In this document: one piece after another, positions 8,567-17,524 of the stretch
How positions within the stretch are numbered: the first letter of the stretch is position 1
How the letters are laid out: every line of letters begins with the position of its first letter
Origin: an uncultured Bacteroidia bacterium
Lineage (GTDB): Bacteria; Bacteroidota; Bacteroidia; Bacteroidales; UBA932
Direction of reading: 5' to 3'
DNA: 48,804 bases
Assembly: GCA_902779765.1 (NCBI GenBank)
Contig: CACZCQ010000016.1
Span: 1-48,804, forward strand
Notes under the pieces: model-generated
Database searches by the model: none
The model's input: the letters and a program-made list of their open reading frames with translations, nothing else
What the model was told of the DNA's origin: nothing
Position numbers and translations under genes: made by a program

Positions 8567-10165
8567 ATGACTATTTTCAAGCATACCGCAGGAGCCCTTG
8601 TCATCCTGTTGCTGGTGACCGCATCCTGCTCCGGAACCCAGTCCGGCGATTTCGCCGTAAGTCCTCTCCCTCAGGAAATCGACTTGAGGGACGGAGCCCC
8701 GTTCGTGTTCGGACGACGAACGGCAATATGCGCTCCCGAGGCCCTCAGAACCATTGCGGTGCTTCTGGCCGACGACCTGGAAGAGGCGACCGGCAGACGT
8801 CCTAAAGTTTCTGACACCAAAGGAAACATCATACTCTCCACCGATGTCGAATACCCGGCGGAGGGTTATAGGATAGATTGCAGCAAGGATCGTATAGCCA
8901 TAACGGGAGGCTCTGCAAAGGGTGTCTTCTACGGTACGCAGACATTGTACAAGGCTCTTCCTGTGTCTTTCAAGGGCAGTGCCGCCCTGCCTGCGGCCGT
9001 GGTCGAGGATGCCCCCGAATATCCATACAGGGGGTTCATGATCGATGTCGGAAGGCATTTCTTCCCGGTTGATTACCTCGAGGAACTCATCGACATAATG
9101 GCCCTCCATAATATCAACGTATTCCATTGGCACCTTACCGAGGACCAGGGTTGGCGTATTCCCGTTCCCGGTTATCCCAAGCTGACCGAGGTCGGCTCAT
9201 ACCGTCCCGGGACCATCATCGAACCCGGTTCGACCCAGTACGATACCATTCCGGTCCAGGGCTTCTATACCAGGGAAGAGATGGAACATCTGGTGCGTTA
9301 TGCCGCTGACCGTCAGATAACTGTCATCCCGGAAATAGACATGCCCGGCCATATGCTGGCAGCTCTTGCCTCATATCCGGAGTTTGGCTGTACCGGAGGC
9401 CCCTATGAAGTGACGGGGCGTTTCGGGGTATTCGCCGACGTCCTGTGCCCGGGCAAGGATGCTACCCTCGAGTTCGCCCGCGCCGTGCTGAAGGAAGTGA
9501 TGGAGATATTTCCGTCGGAATACATCCACCTTGGAGGCGACGAGTGCCCCAAGGAGCGGTGGAAGGAATGTCCTGACTGCCAGGCAAGGATCAGGAAACT
9601 TGGTTTGAAGGACATGCCCGGCAAGACCAAGGAAAACCAGCTTCAGACCTGGTTCATGGGGCAGATGCAGAAGTATCTGGAGGAGAATGGCCGGAAGATG
9701 ATGGGATGGGACGAGGTCCTGGAGGGGACTCCGAACGAAGACGTGACTGTCTGTGCATGGACTTCTCCTGCAGCGATATACCGTTCCGCGAGCGAAGGAC
9801 ATCCCACTGTTGCCTGTCCGATCCAGCACCTCTATTTCAGCAACAGGAGGTTCAACGAACTTACGGGAAGGGAGAGCATCGGAAGGGTATATGGGCTGGA
9901 CATCGTACCACCTCAGCTGTCACCTGACCAAAGGCAGAACATCATCGGTGCCGAGGCCTGTATTTGGACCGAATGGGTGGCGGACACCGAAAAGATGGAA
10001 TGGGAGATGCTGCCCCGCATAGCCGCTCTTTCCGAACTCCAATGGGGCTCGGAGAGGGACCTGGATGCATTCCTCCCAAGGCTCAGGAAGATGACCGAGC
10101 TTTACGACAGGAGGGGATGGAATTGGAAAAAGGACATTGCAGAAGCCTGGGAGCAGACTCCCTGA
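8567..10165 (+). CDS. GH20 beta-N-acetylhexosaminidase lipoprotein
   Basis: The 532-residue protein has a lipoprotein signal with a Thr-Ala-Ser-Cys lipobox near residue 21. Residues about 30-140 form the GH20b-like N-terminal domain, and the GH20 TIM barrel follows. The YRGFMIDVGRHFF and WHLTEDQGWR blocks are typical. The catalytic Asp-Glu pair is D325-E326 in HLGGDE. The enzyme removes terminal GlcNAc or GalNAc from glycans by substrate-assisted catalysis with the neighbouring Asp. It probably acts on the cell surface or in the periplasm, on host N-glycans, mucin or chitin-type oligosaccharides; the exact substrate cannot be read. It is a single gene. A TATCTTTA box ends only four bases before the ATG, suggesting a very short mRNA leader. 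Confidence 0.93.
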   Translation: MTIFKHTAGALVILLLVTASCSGTQSGDFAVSPLPQEIDLRDGAPFVFGRRTAICAPEALRTIAVLLADDLEEATGRRPKVSDTKGNIILSTDVEYPAEGYRIDCSKDRIAITGGSAKGVFYGTQTLYKALPVSFKGSAALPAAVVEDAPEYPYRGFMIDVGRHFFPVDYLEELIDIMALHNINVFHWHLTEDQGWRIPVPGYPKLTEVGSYRPGTIIEPGSTQYDTIPVQGFYTREEMEHLVRYAADRQITVIPEIDMPGHMLAALASYPEFGCTGGPYEVTGRFGVFADVLCPGKDATLEFARAVLKEVMEIFPSEYIHLGGDECPKERWKECPDCQARIRKLGLKDMPGKTKENQLQTWFMGQMQKYLEENGRKMMGWDEVLEGTPNEDVTVCAWTSPAAIYRSASEGHPTVACPIQHLYFSNRRFNELTGRESIGRVYGLDIVPPQLSPDQRQNIIGAEACIWTEWVADTEKMEWEMLPRIAALSELQWGSERDLDAFLPRLRKMTELYDRRGWNWKKDIAEAWEQTP

Positions 10166-10168
10166 CGC

Positions 10169-10852
10169 CTAGAACAATCCCTTTATCAGGAACCATATGA
10201 CGGGGACGAGCAACGCCGGAAGATAATTCAGCGTCTTGCAGTCCTTGATATTCAGTATTGACAGACCCGAAGAGATAATCAGGACTCCACCGACTATTGC
10301 GAGTTCGTTGACCAGCGTGCCCTGGAGTATGGGACTCGTGGACGCCACGGTGGCGATCAGGTAGAACATCCCCTGCCAGAGGAAGAGTATCGGAGCGGCC
10401 AGTATGATGCCGATACCGTAAGTGGTGGCGAACACCATGGAAGTGACAAGGTCCAGGGTGGAGTTGGTGTACAGGAAGGTATTGTCTCCCTGAAGGGCGC
10501 TGAGCACGGGACCAACGATAGAGAATGTCCCGATACAGAACAGCAGGCAGGCGGATATCAGTCCCTGTGCAAAGGATTCGCCGCCGAACCTGGAAACAAG
10601 CCTCTTGGTCCTTCCGTCTATGTCCAGGGCAGTTCCGGCAATCCCTCCGATCGCAAGGCTCAGGATGAACAGGACTGGGAATTCGCTTTTGGGCATGTTC
10701 TGCACGAAGGAGTTGGCGCCAAGGGCCAGGGAAGCAAGTCCCATGGCATTGAAGAGTATCGTCCTGTACTTCTCGCCGAGTCCCTTCTTGAAAAGGGCCC
10801 CGACCAGGGATCCGACTATTATGCAGCCTGTATTTACGATTGTACCGATCAT
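10169..10852 (-). CDS. DUF554 family membrane protein
   Basis: The 227-residue integral membrane protein begins MIGTIVNTGCIIVGSLVG and has about six or seven hydrophobic segments with many small residues. It matches the DUF554 family (YqgA/YdfK-like), proposed to be transporters but without a settled substrate. The motif LGANSFVQNMP, a cytoplasmic loop with DIDGRTKRL, and the C-terminal tail ending LIKGLF fit the family. It is a single gene lying convergent with the GH20 gene (three bases between the stops) and divergent from the tryptophanase-family gene. Confidence 0.85.
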   Translation of the reverse strand: MIGTIVNTGCIIVGSLVGALFKKGLGEKYRTILFNAMGLASLALGANSFVQNMPKSEFPVLFILSLAIGGIAGTALDIDGRTKRLVSRFGGESFAQGLISACLLFCIGTFSIVGPVLSALQGDNTFLYTNSTLDLVTSMVFATTYGIGIILAAPILFLWQGMFYLIATVASTSPILQGTLVNELAIVGGVLIISSGLSILNIKDCKTLNYLPALLVPVIWFLIKGLF

Positions 10853-10856
10853 TACG

Positions 10857-10888
10857 TTTGTAAAGATATCAATAATTCCTTAACTTAG
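10857..10888 (+). promoter_or_regulatory. Promoter for the tryptophanase-family gene
   Basis: TTTG (10857-10860), then 20 bases, then TAACTTAG (10881-10888), one mismatch from the Bacteroidota TTTG-N19-21-TAnnTTTG promoter. The ATG at 10927 is 38 bases downstream. I see no TnaC-like leader peptide. Confidence 0.6.
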
Positions 10889-10926
10889 CACCCCTTAGTT
10901 GTTACGAACTTAAGATTATATCCAAT

Positions 10927-12375
10927 ATGCCCGTAAAATTCTATCAGAGCGAGAACCAGGTTCCGCTTGAAATGCACAAGGTGCGCGTAGTCCAGAAATT
11001 ATCCCTTCTGCCCGTCGAAGAACGTCTCAAATGTATCCAGGAAGCCGGAAACAATACTTTCCTGCTTCAGAACAGGGATATCTACCTGGACATGATCACT
11101 GATTCAGGAGTGAATGGAATGTCCGACCGTCAGGTAGCCGCCATGTCCATAGCTGACGATTCCTATGCCGGTTCCGAGACATTCAACCGTGTGAAGGCTG
11201 CCATCAAGGAAGTGTTCGGTACGGACAACGTCCTTCCCGCACATCAGGGACGTGCGGCTGAGAACATTCTCGCCGAGGCATATGTCAAGCCCGGAATGTA
11301 TACTCTGATGAATTTCCACTTCACCACTACCAAGGCCCATATCACAAGGCTTGGCGGAGAGGTGATCGAACTGGTCGACAAGAAGGGCCTTATCCCCAAG
11401 ACCGATGATCCTTTCAAGGGTGATTTCGACCTTAAGGCACTGCGCAAGTGCATCAAAGAACTCGGACCTGAAAAGGTGGCGTTCGTAAGGGTGGAGGCCG
11501 GTACAAACCTCATCGGAGGTCAGCCGGTGTCCCTTGAAAACATGCTCGCGGTTACGGATATCTGCCATGAATTCGGTGTCAGGAGCGTACTGGACGCCTC
11601 CCTCCTTCAGGATAACGTCTACTTCATGAAGATGCGCGAGCCTCGTTGCAAGTTCATGACCACCAAGGAGATATATCATATCCTGGCCGACCGTTTCGAC
11701 ATCATCTATTTCTCCGCCCGCAAACTGGGCTTCTCCCGTGGCGGAATCATCACCTCCCACGACAGGAAATTCACAGACGAGATGATGGAATTCGTTCCTC
11801 TCTTCGAGGGGTTCCTGACTTACGGAGGAATGGAGATCAGGTCCATGGAGGCGATGGCCGTGGGCCTCGTGGAATCCCTTGATATGGAATATATCAGCCA
11901 GGGACCGGAGTTCATAGCCTATCTGGTGGATGAGCTGGACAAGTACGGCGTGCCCGTGATCAAGCCTGCCGGTGGCCTGGGTGCACATCTCAACTGCTCG
12001 GAGATAGTTCCTGAGATTCCTCATAACCAGTATCCCGCAGCGGCCGTCGGCGCAGCCCTCTATATCGCAGGAGGTATCCGCGGTATGGAAAGAGGCACCG
12101 TGAGCGAGCAGCGCGAGCCTGACGGTACCGAGCGTTATGCCGAACTGGAGCTTCTCCGTCTTGCACTGCCGCGCCGCGTATTCACCCTTTCACAGGTCAA
12201 GTACTGCGCGGACCGTGTGAAATGGATGTACGACAACAGGAACCTCATCGGTGGACTCAAATGGGTCGAGGAGCCGAAGGTGCTCCGGTTCTTCTTCGGA
12301 AGGATGACCGAGATAGGGTACTGGCAGGAAGAACTCGCCAAGAAGTTCCGCGAGGACTTCGGCGATTCCCTGTAG
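10927..12375 (+). CDS. tnaA: Tryptophanase / beta-eliminating lyase (PLP)
   Basis: The 482-residue fold-type I PLP enzyme belongs to the tryptophanase/tyrosine phenol-lyase family. It matches in the N-terminal region (DSGVNGMSD), the AHQGRAAE block, and the PLP lysine K266 in SARKLGFSRGG, which corresponds to the SAKK lysine of E. coli TnaA. Tryptophanase turns L-tryptophan into indole, pyruvate and ammonia, and tyrosine phenol-lyase gives phenol. I cannot separate the two firmly, but tryptophanase is more common in this group. No tryptophan permease (TnaB) or TnaC leader peptide is next to it, unlike the enterobacterial operon. The gene stands alone with its own promoter. Expected location is the cytoplasm. 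Confidence 0.85.
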   Translation: MPVKFYQSENQVPLEMHKVRVVQKLSLLPVEERLKCIQEAGNNTFLLQNRDIYLDMITDSGVNGMSDRQVAAMSIADDSYAGSETFNRVKAAIKEVFGTDNVLPAHQGRAAENILAEAYVKPGMYTLMNFHFTTTKAHITRLGGEVIELVDKKGLIPKTDDPFKGDFDLKALRKCIKELGPEKVAFVRVEAGTNLIGGQPVSLENMLAVTDICHEFGVRSVLDASLLQDNVYFMKMREPRCKFMTTKEIYHILADRFDIIYFSARKLGFSRGGIITSHDRKFTDEMMEFVPLFEGFLTYGGMEIRSMEAMAVGLVESLDMEYISQGPEFIAYLVDELDKYGVPVIKPAGGLGAHLNCSEIVPEIPHNQYPAAAVGAALYIAGGIRGMERGTVSEQREPDGTERYAELELLRLALPRRVFTLSQVKYCADRVKWMYDNRNLIGGLKWVEEPKVLRFFFGRMTEIGYWQEELAKKFREDFGDSL

Positions 12376-12379
12376 GGTT

Positions 12380-13468
12380 TTATTTCAGCTTGACGGGACG
12401 TCCGGTCTCCGAACTCTTTTTTGCAGCCGTAAGTATCTCTACGACGATCAGGTTGTTCTCCAGGGATGAAAGATCCGTGGGGCTTACGGTTATTTCCCCG
12501 TGGACTGCTGCCTCGAAGTACCGGAACGGATTGTCGTAGGGGGCTTCGAGCGCCTTGACTTCCTCGGCGCCGCTGTTCAAGGATGTACCAACCCTTCTGG
12601 GATTGGCCTGGTACAGGAAACCGTCATTTCCGTATACGTACATGTCCTTGCGGTTGACCGGCCAGTTCCAGGATGCATTGATTTCGACGGTTGTGCCGGG
12701 GTATTTCAGGATTATCGTTGCATCATCATCTACCTTGGGATATACATCAGGCTTGAGATGCTGGAGGACTGCATATACGCTTGACGGCTTCTTGCCTCCG
12801 AGCAGCCATGTCGCCAGATTGGCACCGTAGCAACCGAAATCCATTACTGCTCCGCCGCCGTTGAGGACGGGGTCCGTAAGCCATTCGAGGAATTTCTTGC
12901 TGCAGTTGATCTCGACCGGTCCCTGATGGCCGTCGTAGACTTCGATCCTGAATATCGGGCCGATCTTTCCGGCATCGACCTCCTGCTTGACGTAGCGGTT
13001 TGACGCATACCAGGTCGTCTCGTAGTTGGTCAGCAGCAGGATGCCGTGTTTTCTGGCAAGGGCGGCCATCCTCTCGGCATCCTTGACGGTGGTCGCCAGA
13101 GGCTTTTCTACCATCACGTGGATACCCCGTGGGGCACAGGCCTCCACTACTGCCAGATGCTCCTTGATGGAACCATAGGCGACGACGGCTTCGGGTTTCG
13201 TCCTGTCCAGCATGGTCCCGAGGTCGGAGAAGAAGAGATCCTCCGGAAGCTTTCCGGTCAAGGAATTGTTGTGCAGGTAACGGGCGTCAGCTTCCCAGAC
13301 TCCTACTACCTGGATATCACCCTGCCTCAGCTGGTTGACCACCCCGTTCAGGTGGTCGTGGGTGATACCGGCTACGGCGATACGGAACGGTTCCTTAGCC
13401 AGAAGCGTTGAGCAAAGGGCTGTAAGGAGCAGGATGGCTGCGAATCTTTTTTTGAGGGGATTGTACAT
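12380..13468 (-). CDS. Secreted Gfo/Idh/MocA family oxidoreductase
   Basis: The 362-residue protein starts with a signal peptide (residues 1-24, ending LLAKEP), which is why ATG 13468 is preferred over upstream in-frame starts. A Rossmann-like NAD(P) domain follows. Its nucleotide loop is degenerate (AVAGITHDH instead of GxGxxG), but the EKPLA motif at 121-125 is canonical. The C-terminal Gfo/Idh substrate domain follows, with a GGAVMDFGCYG block. Such exported members in Bacteroidota often act on sugars or glycosides, and some hydrolyse glycosides with tightly bound NAD. It faces a GH5 gene divergently, with 69 bases between them. The substrate is unknown. Confidence 0.85.
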   Translation of the reverse strand: MYNPLKKRFAAILLLTALCSTLLAKEPFRIAVAGITHDHLNGVVNQLRQGDIQVVGVWEADARYLHNNSLTGKLPEDLFFSDLGTMLDRTKPEAVVAYGSIKEHLAVVEACAPRGIHVMVEKPLATTVKDAERMAALARKHGILLLTNYETTWYASNRYVKQEVDAGKIGPIFRIEVYDGHQGPVEINCSKKFLEWLTDPVLNGGGAVMDFGCYGANLATWLLGGKKPSSVYAVLQHLKPDVYPKVDDDATIILKYPGTTVEINASWNWPVNRKDMYVYGNDGFLYQANPRRVGTSLNSGAEEVKALEAPYDNPFRYFEAAVHGEITVSPTDLSSLENNLIVVEILTAAKKSSETGRPVKLK

Positions 13469-13537
13469 GGTAAGCTCATTTTCCAACAATATAGCCATTA
13501 TTTTCGTATATTGCTGATAATAACAGAATAACTGATC

Positions 13538-14638
13538 ATGAAACGCTTGTTGATATTGTTGATGGCCGCTGCCATTGTATCTTCGTGCAACAAAGAAGGA
13601 AAGTTCGAGATCCACAGGGGAGTGAACATCGCCCACTGGCTGTCCCAGAGCAATGTGAGGGGTGAAGGCCGAGCCAATTTCTTCGTAGAGAAGGATGTCG
13701 AACGGATCGCCGGCTGGGGATTCGACCATGTCCGTATCCCGATAGATGAAGAGCAGATGTTCCACGAGGACGGGACTAAGGACGAGGAAGCATTCGCTCT
13801 CCTCCGCAGTGGCCTGGACCTCTGCGGCAAGTATGGTCTCAGGGCTGTGGTAGACCTTCATATCCTGCGTTCGCACCATTTCAATGCGGCCGTAAAGCCC
13901 CTGTTTACTGAAAGGGCAGCCCAGGAGGCTTTCTATGAGTGCTGGCGGAAGATTTCAGGCGAACTGAAAGGCTACAGCAATTCGATGGTCGCATATGAAC
14001 TGATGAACGAGCCGGTCGCCGATGACCCGGAGGACTGGAACCGGATAGTAGGGGAGTGCTATTCCGCCATACGTGAGTTGGAAAAGGAGCGCGTGATCGT
14101 CATCGGAAGCAACATGTGGCAGTCGTTCAATACCGTCGGCCAACTGAGGCTTCCAGAAGGAGACCCCAATATCATACTCAGTTTCCATTATTACAATCCG
14201 ATGCTCCTGACGCATTACCAGGCCAGCTGGATGGATCTCCGCAACTATGGAGGCCCTGTCCACTATCCGGGGCAGGTCCTTACGGAGGAGGAATATGCGT
14301 CCCTGACGGAGGAAGAGCAGACCATAGCCCGCGAATGGCCGGGGCAGGTATATGACAAGGACCGATTCATTTCAGAATTCGGCAAGGTGGTCGAAGTGGC
14401 CAAAAGACACGGTATTCCCGTATATTGCGGTGAATATGGATGCCTCTCCGTCAAAGCTAACGAAGAGGCACGCTATCAATGGCTTGGTGATATGAACGAA
14501 ATCTTCGACTCCCTCGGGATCGCCCGAGCCGTGTGGGCTTACAGGGAAGGGATCGGCGGTTTCGGAATACTCTCCGGCCAGTCTGACCAACCGGACGGAC
14601 GTATGTTAGAGTGCCTTCTGGGAACAACCCTGGATTGA
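13538..14638 (+). CDS. GH5-family glycoside hydrolase lipoprotein
   Basis: The 366-residue protein has a lipoprotein signal (Val-Ser-Ser-Cys) and a single GH5 TIM barrel. The N-terminal RGVNIAHW and DHVRIPID blocks, the acid/base E158 in YELMNEP and the likely nucleophile E299 in CGEYG are all present, with WAYREG near the C-terminus. GH5 enzymes cleave beta-glucans, mannans or related beta-linked glycans; the subfamily is not clear. A surface or periplasmic site is expected. A TATATTGC box at 13507-13514 is a plausible -7 element. The last 33 bases overlap the 3' end of the convergent sugar kinase gene. Confidence 0.9.
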   Translation: MKRLLILLMAAAIVSSCNKEGKFEIHRGVNIAHWLSQSNVRGEGRANFFVEKDVERIAGWGFDHVRIPIDEEQMFHEDGTKDEEAFALLRSGLDLCGKYGLRAVVDLHILRSHHFNAAVKPLFTERAAQEAFYECWRKISGELKGYSNSMVAYELMNEPVADDPEDWNRIVGECYSAIRELEKERVIVIGSNMWQSFNTVGQLRLPEGDPNIILSFHYYNPMLLTHYQASWMDLRNYGGPVHYPGQVLTEEEYASLTEEEQTIAREWPGQVYDKDRFISEFGKVVEVAKRHGIPVYCGEYGCLSVKANEEARYQWLGDMNEIFDSLGIARAVWAYREGIGGFGILSGQSDQPDGRMLECLLGTTLD

Positions 14639-15505
14639 CCTGACTTCGTCCGGTATCTCAGGCATTGCGCCTGTTTTCGTGCAGACGAATGCAGACACCT
14701 GCACGGCGATCCTGTGAGCCTCTTCCACAGTCTTTCCTGAAAGGATGGACGCCACGAATGCACCGGTGAAAGAATCTCCGGCTCCTACCGTATCGGCTAC
14801 CTCCACCTTGGGCGTGGCGAGATATGACATACCTCCTTCGTGGAATACGTAGCTTCCTACTGCACCACAGGTGAGGATCAGCATTTTCAGACCGAACATC
14901 CCGACAAGCCTGCGGCTGATCTCCTCGAATCCCGTTTCCGGTATATCGAAGAGCCTGGCTACGATGACTATCTCGTCTTCATTAATCTTGAGGATGTCCG
15001 CCTTTTCCATCGAAGCTTCCAGCACCTCCTTTGAATAGAAATGCTGGCGGAGATTGATGTCGAAAACCTTCATGCAACCTTCCGGAACCGCATCCAGGAA
15101 CCAGCCTATGGTTTCCCTCGAGACAGGACTTCTCTGGGCCAGGGACCCGAAGCAGACAGCCCTGGTCTCCGAGGCGATCTCCGAGAGTTCCTTTGAATAG
15201 GGGATATTGTCCCAGGCCACGCCGGTCTTTATCTCGTATTGCGGAACGCCTTTATCATCAAGCGTAACCTGCACTGTCCCTGTAGGTTCCTCTACCCGGT
15301 CGATATGGAAGTTGAGGCCGTGCTCGGACAGGGAGTTCACGGTTTCTTCACCGAGGGCATCCCTTCCGACCGCACTTACTGCCAGGCCGCACAGCCCGAA
15401 TTGTGAGACATGGTACGCGAAATTGGCCGGGGCTCCGCCGAGTTTCTTACCGGTAGGGAATACATCCCAGAGTACTTCTCCGATTCCTACGATATAGTCA
15501 TTCAT
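14606..15505 (-). CDS. PfkB-family carbohydrate kinase (fructokinase-like)
   Basis: The 299-residue cytoplasmic kinase has the two PfkB signatures: an N-terminal GGAPANFAYH block and the C-terminal DTVGAGDSFTGAF with the catalytic base D244. The overall sequence is closest to bacterial fructokinases. It uses ATP to phosphorylate a sugar, probably fructose to fructose 6-phosphate. The start of this gene lies one base after the stop of... the downstream MFS permease is instead upstream in transcription: the permease stop at 15507 precedes this ATG at 15505, so permease and kinase form one minus-strand unit for uptake and phosphorylation. The 3' end overlaps the convergent GH5 gene by 33 bases. 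Confidence 0.88.
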   Translation of the reverse strand: MNDYIVGIGEVLWDVFPTGKKLGGAPANFAYHVSQFGLCGLAVSAVGRDALGEETVNSLSEHGLNFHIDRVEEPTGTVQVTLDDKGVPQYEIKTGVAWDNIPYSKELSEIASETRAVCFGSLAQRSPVSRETIGWFLDAVPEGCMKVFDINLRQHFYSKEVLEASMEKADILKINEDEIVIVARLFDIPETGFEEISRRLVGMFGLKMLILTCGAVGSYVFHEGGMSYLATPKVEVADTVGAGDSFTGAFVASILSGKTVEEAHRIAVQVSAFVCTKTGAMPEIPDEVRSIQGCSQKAL

Positions 15506-15506
15506 A

Positions 15507-16658
15507 TTATCTGGCGATTCTGGGGAGATAGAAGAATAGATATATCACACCAAGGGTCATGACTGCGACAGCACCTACCTGTCCGACAGCATCCGAAGCG
15601 AAGCCCATCAGGAGCGGGAATACGGTACCGCCGAAAAGACCCATTATCATAAGGCCGGAAACCTCGTTCTTCTTGTCCGGAACGGCGAGAAGGGCCTGAG
15701 AGAATATGACTGAGAACAGATTGGAATTGCCGAATCCGGCGAGTCCGATCGCTATATACAGTATGGCTTTGGTGTTGCCGAAGAACATCCCGCATATGGC
15801 CAGCGCAAGCAGCACGAGGCTGAAGAAGAAGAACTTCCTGTGGCTGAACTTGGAAAGGATCCAGGAACCGGCGAGGCAGCCTACGGTCCTGCAGATGAAA
15901 TACAGGCTGGTCGCGAAGCCGGCGGCGGTAAGGCTCATACCGACCCTTTCTATCAAGAGTTTGGGCGCGGTGGTGTTGATTCCCACGTCGATACCAACGT
16001 GGCACATGATGCTGAGGAAGGAAAGGAGGACGATGGGTTTTCCAAGAAGCTTGAAGCAGTCAGCGAAGGACGAGGCTTTCTCAGGCGCTTCTTCCCGCTC
16101 GATCGAAGTAACCAGCAGCAGGAGGGATGCCAGGATACCGATGGCCATGTAGACGGGGAACAGCACCCTCCATCCCAGGCCGAGCGACGGCATTGCCGCA
16201 GTGGCTCCCCACATAGCTATGTACGGGGCCATGAATGAGGCGATGGCCTTGACGAACTGCCCGAATGTCATGGTGCTGGCCAGGGAGTCTCCCTTTATGA
16301 TATTCGTAATCAGCGGATTGAGCGAAGTCTGCATCAGGGTGTTGCCGATTCCCAGCAGGGAGAAGCAGACCAGCATCAGGCCGTAGCTTTCCCCGAAAAT
16401 GGGCAGCAACAGCGACAGGACCGTGACTACAAGGCTCAGCAGCACGGTATTCTTGCGTCCGATCTTGTTCATCAACATTCCGGTGGGTACCGAGAATATC
16501 AGGAACCAGAAAAAGACCATCGAGGGGAATACATTTGCGGCGGAATCGGTTAGCCCGAGATCGGCCTTGACGTAGTTCGATGCGATGCCCACCAGGTCCA
16601 CGAATCCCATGGCGAAGAAGCAGAGCATCACAGGTATGAGCTGAATTTTCCTGTTCAT
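15507..16658 (-). CDS. MFS sugar permease (FucP/GluP-like)
   Basis: The 383-residue protein has about 12 hydrophobic segments and the major facilitator pattern, including a short MNKIGRKN loop after the second segment. It resembles the Bacteroidota fucose/glucose/galactose:H+ symporter group. I start it at MNRKIQL (ATG 16658), because the longer frame adds non-conserved residues upstream of a TATATTTC -7-like box (minus strand, 16680-16673). It lies one base before the PfkB kinase, so the pair probably imports and phosphorylates a hexose such as fructose. The exact sugar is inferred from the kinase, not seen in this protein. Confidence 0.88.
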   Translation of the reverse strand: MNRKIQLIPVMLCFFAMGFVDLVGIASNYVKADLGLTDSAANVFPSMVFFWFLIFSVPTGMLMNKIGRKNTVLLSLVVTVLSLLLPIFGESYGLMLVCFSLLGIGNTLMQTSLNPLITNIIKGDSLASTMTFGQFVKAIASFMAPYIAMWGATAAMPSLGLGWRVLFPVYMAIGILASLLLLVTSIEREEAPEKASSFADCFKLLGKPIVLLSFLSIMCHVGIDVGINTTAPKLLIERVGMSLTAAGFATSLYFICRTVGCLAGSWILSKFSHRKFFFFSLVLLALAICGMFFGNTKAILYIAIGLAGFGNSNLFSVIFSQALLAVPDKKNEVSGLMIMGLFGGTVFPLLMGFASDAVGQVGAVAVMTLGVIYLFFYLPRIAR

Positions 16659-16738
16659 TGTAGAGGATAATTGAAATATATAGCAATATAGCCATAAGTA
16701 AGGATAATACCAAATGTTCATTATTGCCGCAAAATCAT

Positions 16739-16746
16739 TAAATTTG
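16739..16746 (+). promoter_or_regulatory. TAAATTTG box directly before the 5-alpha-reductase operon
   Basis: An exact TAnnTTTG match ends three bases before ATG 16750. If this is the -7 box, the transcript begins at or within a few bases of the start codon, so it would be leaderless. If the start at 16714 is used instead, the box lies inside the gene and is fortuitous. Confidence 0.4.
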
Positions 16747-16749
16747 GGC

Positions 16750-17520
16750 ATGCTGTCCCTCCACTCATTCCACTTGTTCCTGCTTGTCATGGCCTTGATA
16801 GCCGTCGTCGTGTTTATCTGCCTGTTCTATGTAGATGCCGGATACGGCAAGTTCTACCAGCCCAAATGGGGGCCGTCTGTCGGCAACAGGCTCGGGTGGA
16901 TACTGATGGAAGCGCCTGTCTTCATAGCGATGCTTCTGCTCTGGTGGTTCTCTGACAGGAAGACGGATCCGGTACGCCTGGTATTCCTCTTACTCTTCGA
17001 GCTGCATTATTTCCACCGCTCTTTCATATTCCCGCTCCAGATCCGTGGCCGTAGCCGTATGCCTCTGAGCATCATCGTGATGGGGGCTTTGTTCAATACC
17101 CTCAATGCATTGATGCAGGGCGGGTGGATATTCTATCTGTCGCTGGCCGACCGTTATCCTTTGAGCTGGCTGGCTAGTCTCCCGTTCATACTGGGAACAG
17201 CTCTATTCCTGACCGGTATGTCCGTGAACATCGGTTCCGATTCGATAATCCGCAATCTCAGGGAGCCGGGTGATACCGCCCACTACTTGCCGAAAGGAGG
17301 AATGTTCCGTTACGTGACCAGTGCCAACTATTTCGGGGAATTCGTCGAATGGGTGGGCTTCGCCGTCCTGACTTGGTCCTGGGCCGGTGCCGTATTCGCT
17401 CTCTGGACATTCGCTAACCTGGCCCCCAGGGCTTCCAGGATATATGATATGTATGCCCGTGAGTTCCCGGATGAGCTGGATACGGAGAAGACGAAAAGAA
17501 TGATTCCATTTATCTTCTGA
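16750..17520 (+). CDS. Steroid 5-alpha-reductase family membrane protein
   Basis: The 256-residue polytopic membrane protein matches the 3-oxo-5-alpha-steroid 4-dehydrogenase family along its length. It has an N-terminal YGKFYQPKWG block (32-41), HYFHRSFIFPLQIRG (86-100), the signature SANYFGEFVEWVGFA (191-205) and a C-terminus ending KRMIPFIF like eukaryotic SRD5A enzymes. The family reduces the delta-4 double bond of 3-oxo-steroids with NADPH to give the 5-alpha (allo) configuration. I prefer ATG 16750; ATG 16714 adds 12 residues. It begins a five-gene operon with an Old Yellow Enzyme and two SDRs, a gene set recalling the gut Bacteroidota genes for allo- and iso-bile acids. The substrate is inferred. 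Confidence 0.88.
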   Translation: MLSLHSFHLFLLVMALIAVVVFICLFYVDAGYGKFYQPKWGPSVGNRLGWILMEAPVFIAMLLLWWFSDRKTDPVRLVFLLLFELHYFHRSFIFPLQIRGRSRMPLSIIVMGALFNTLNALMQGGWIFYLSLADRYPLSWLASLPFILGTALFLTGMSVNIGSDSIIRNLREPGDTAHYLPKGGMFRYVTSANYFGEFVEWVGFAVLTWSWAGAVFALWTFANLAPRASRIYDMYAREFPDELDTEKTKRMIPFIF

Positions 17521-17524
17521 AAAG

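Noticed and set aside
8492-9133. Upstream extension of the UPF0371 gene to 9133
   Set aside because: It would overlap the hexosaminidase coding region and pass over a good promoter at 8518-8548. ATG 8491 matches family length.
11104-12024. 306-codon minus-strand frame inside the tryptophanase-family gene
   Set aside because: It is antisense to a strongly conserved enzyme. Its composition is His/Gly-rich shadow sequence and no promoter precedes it.
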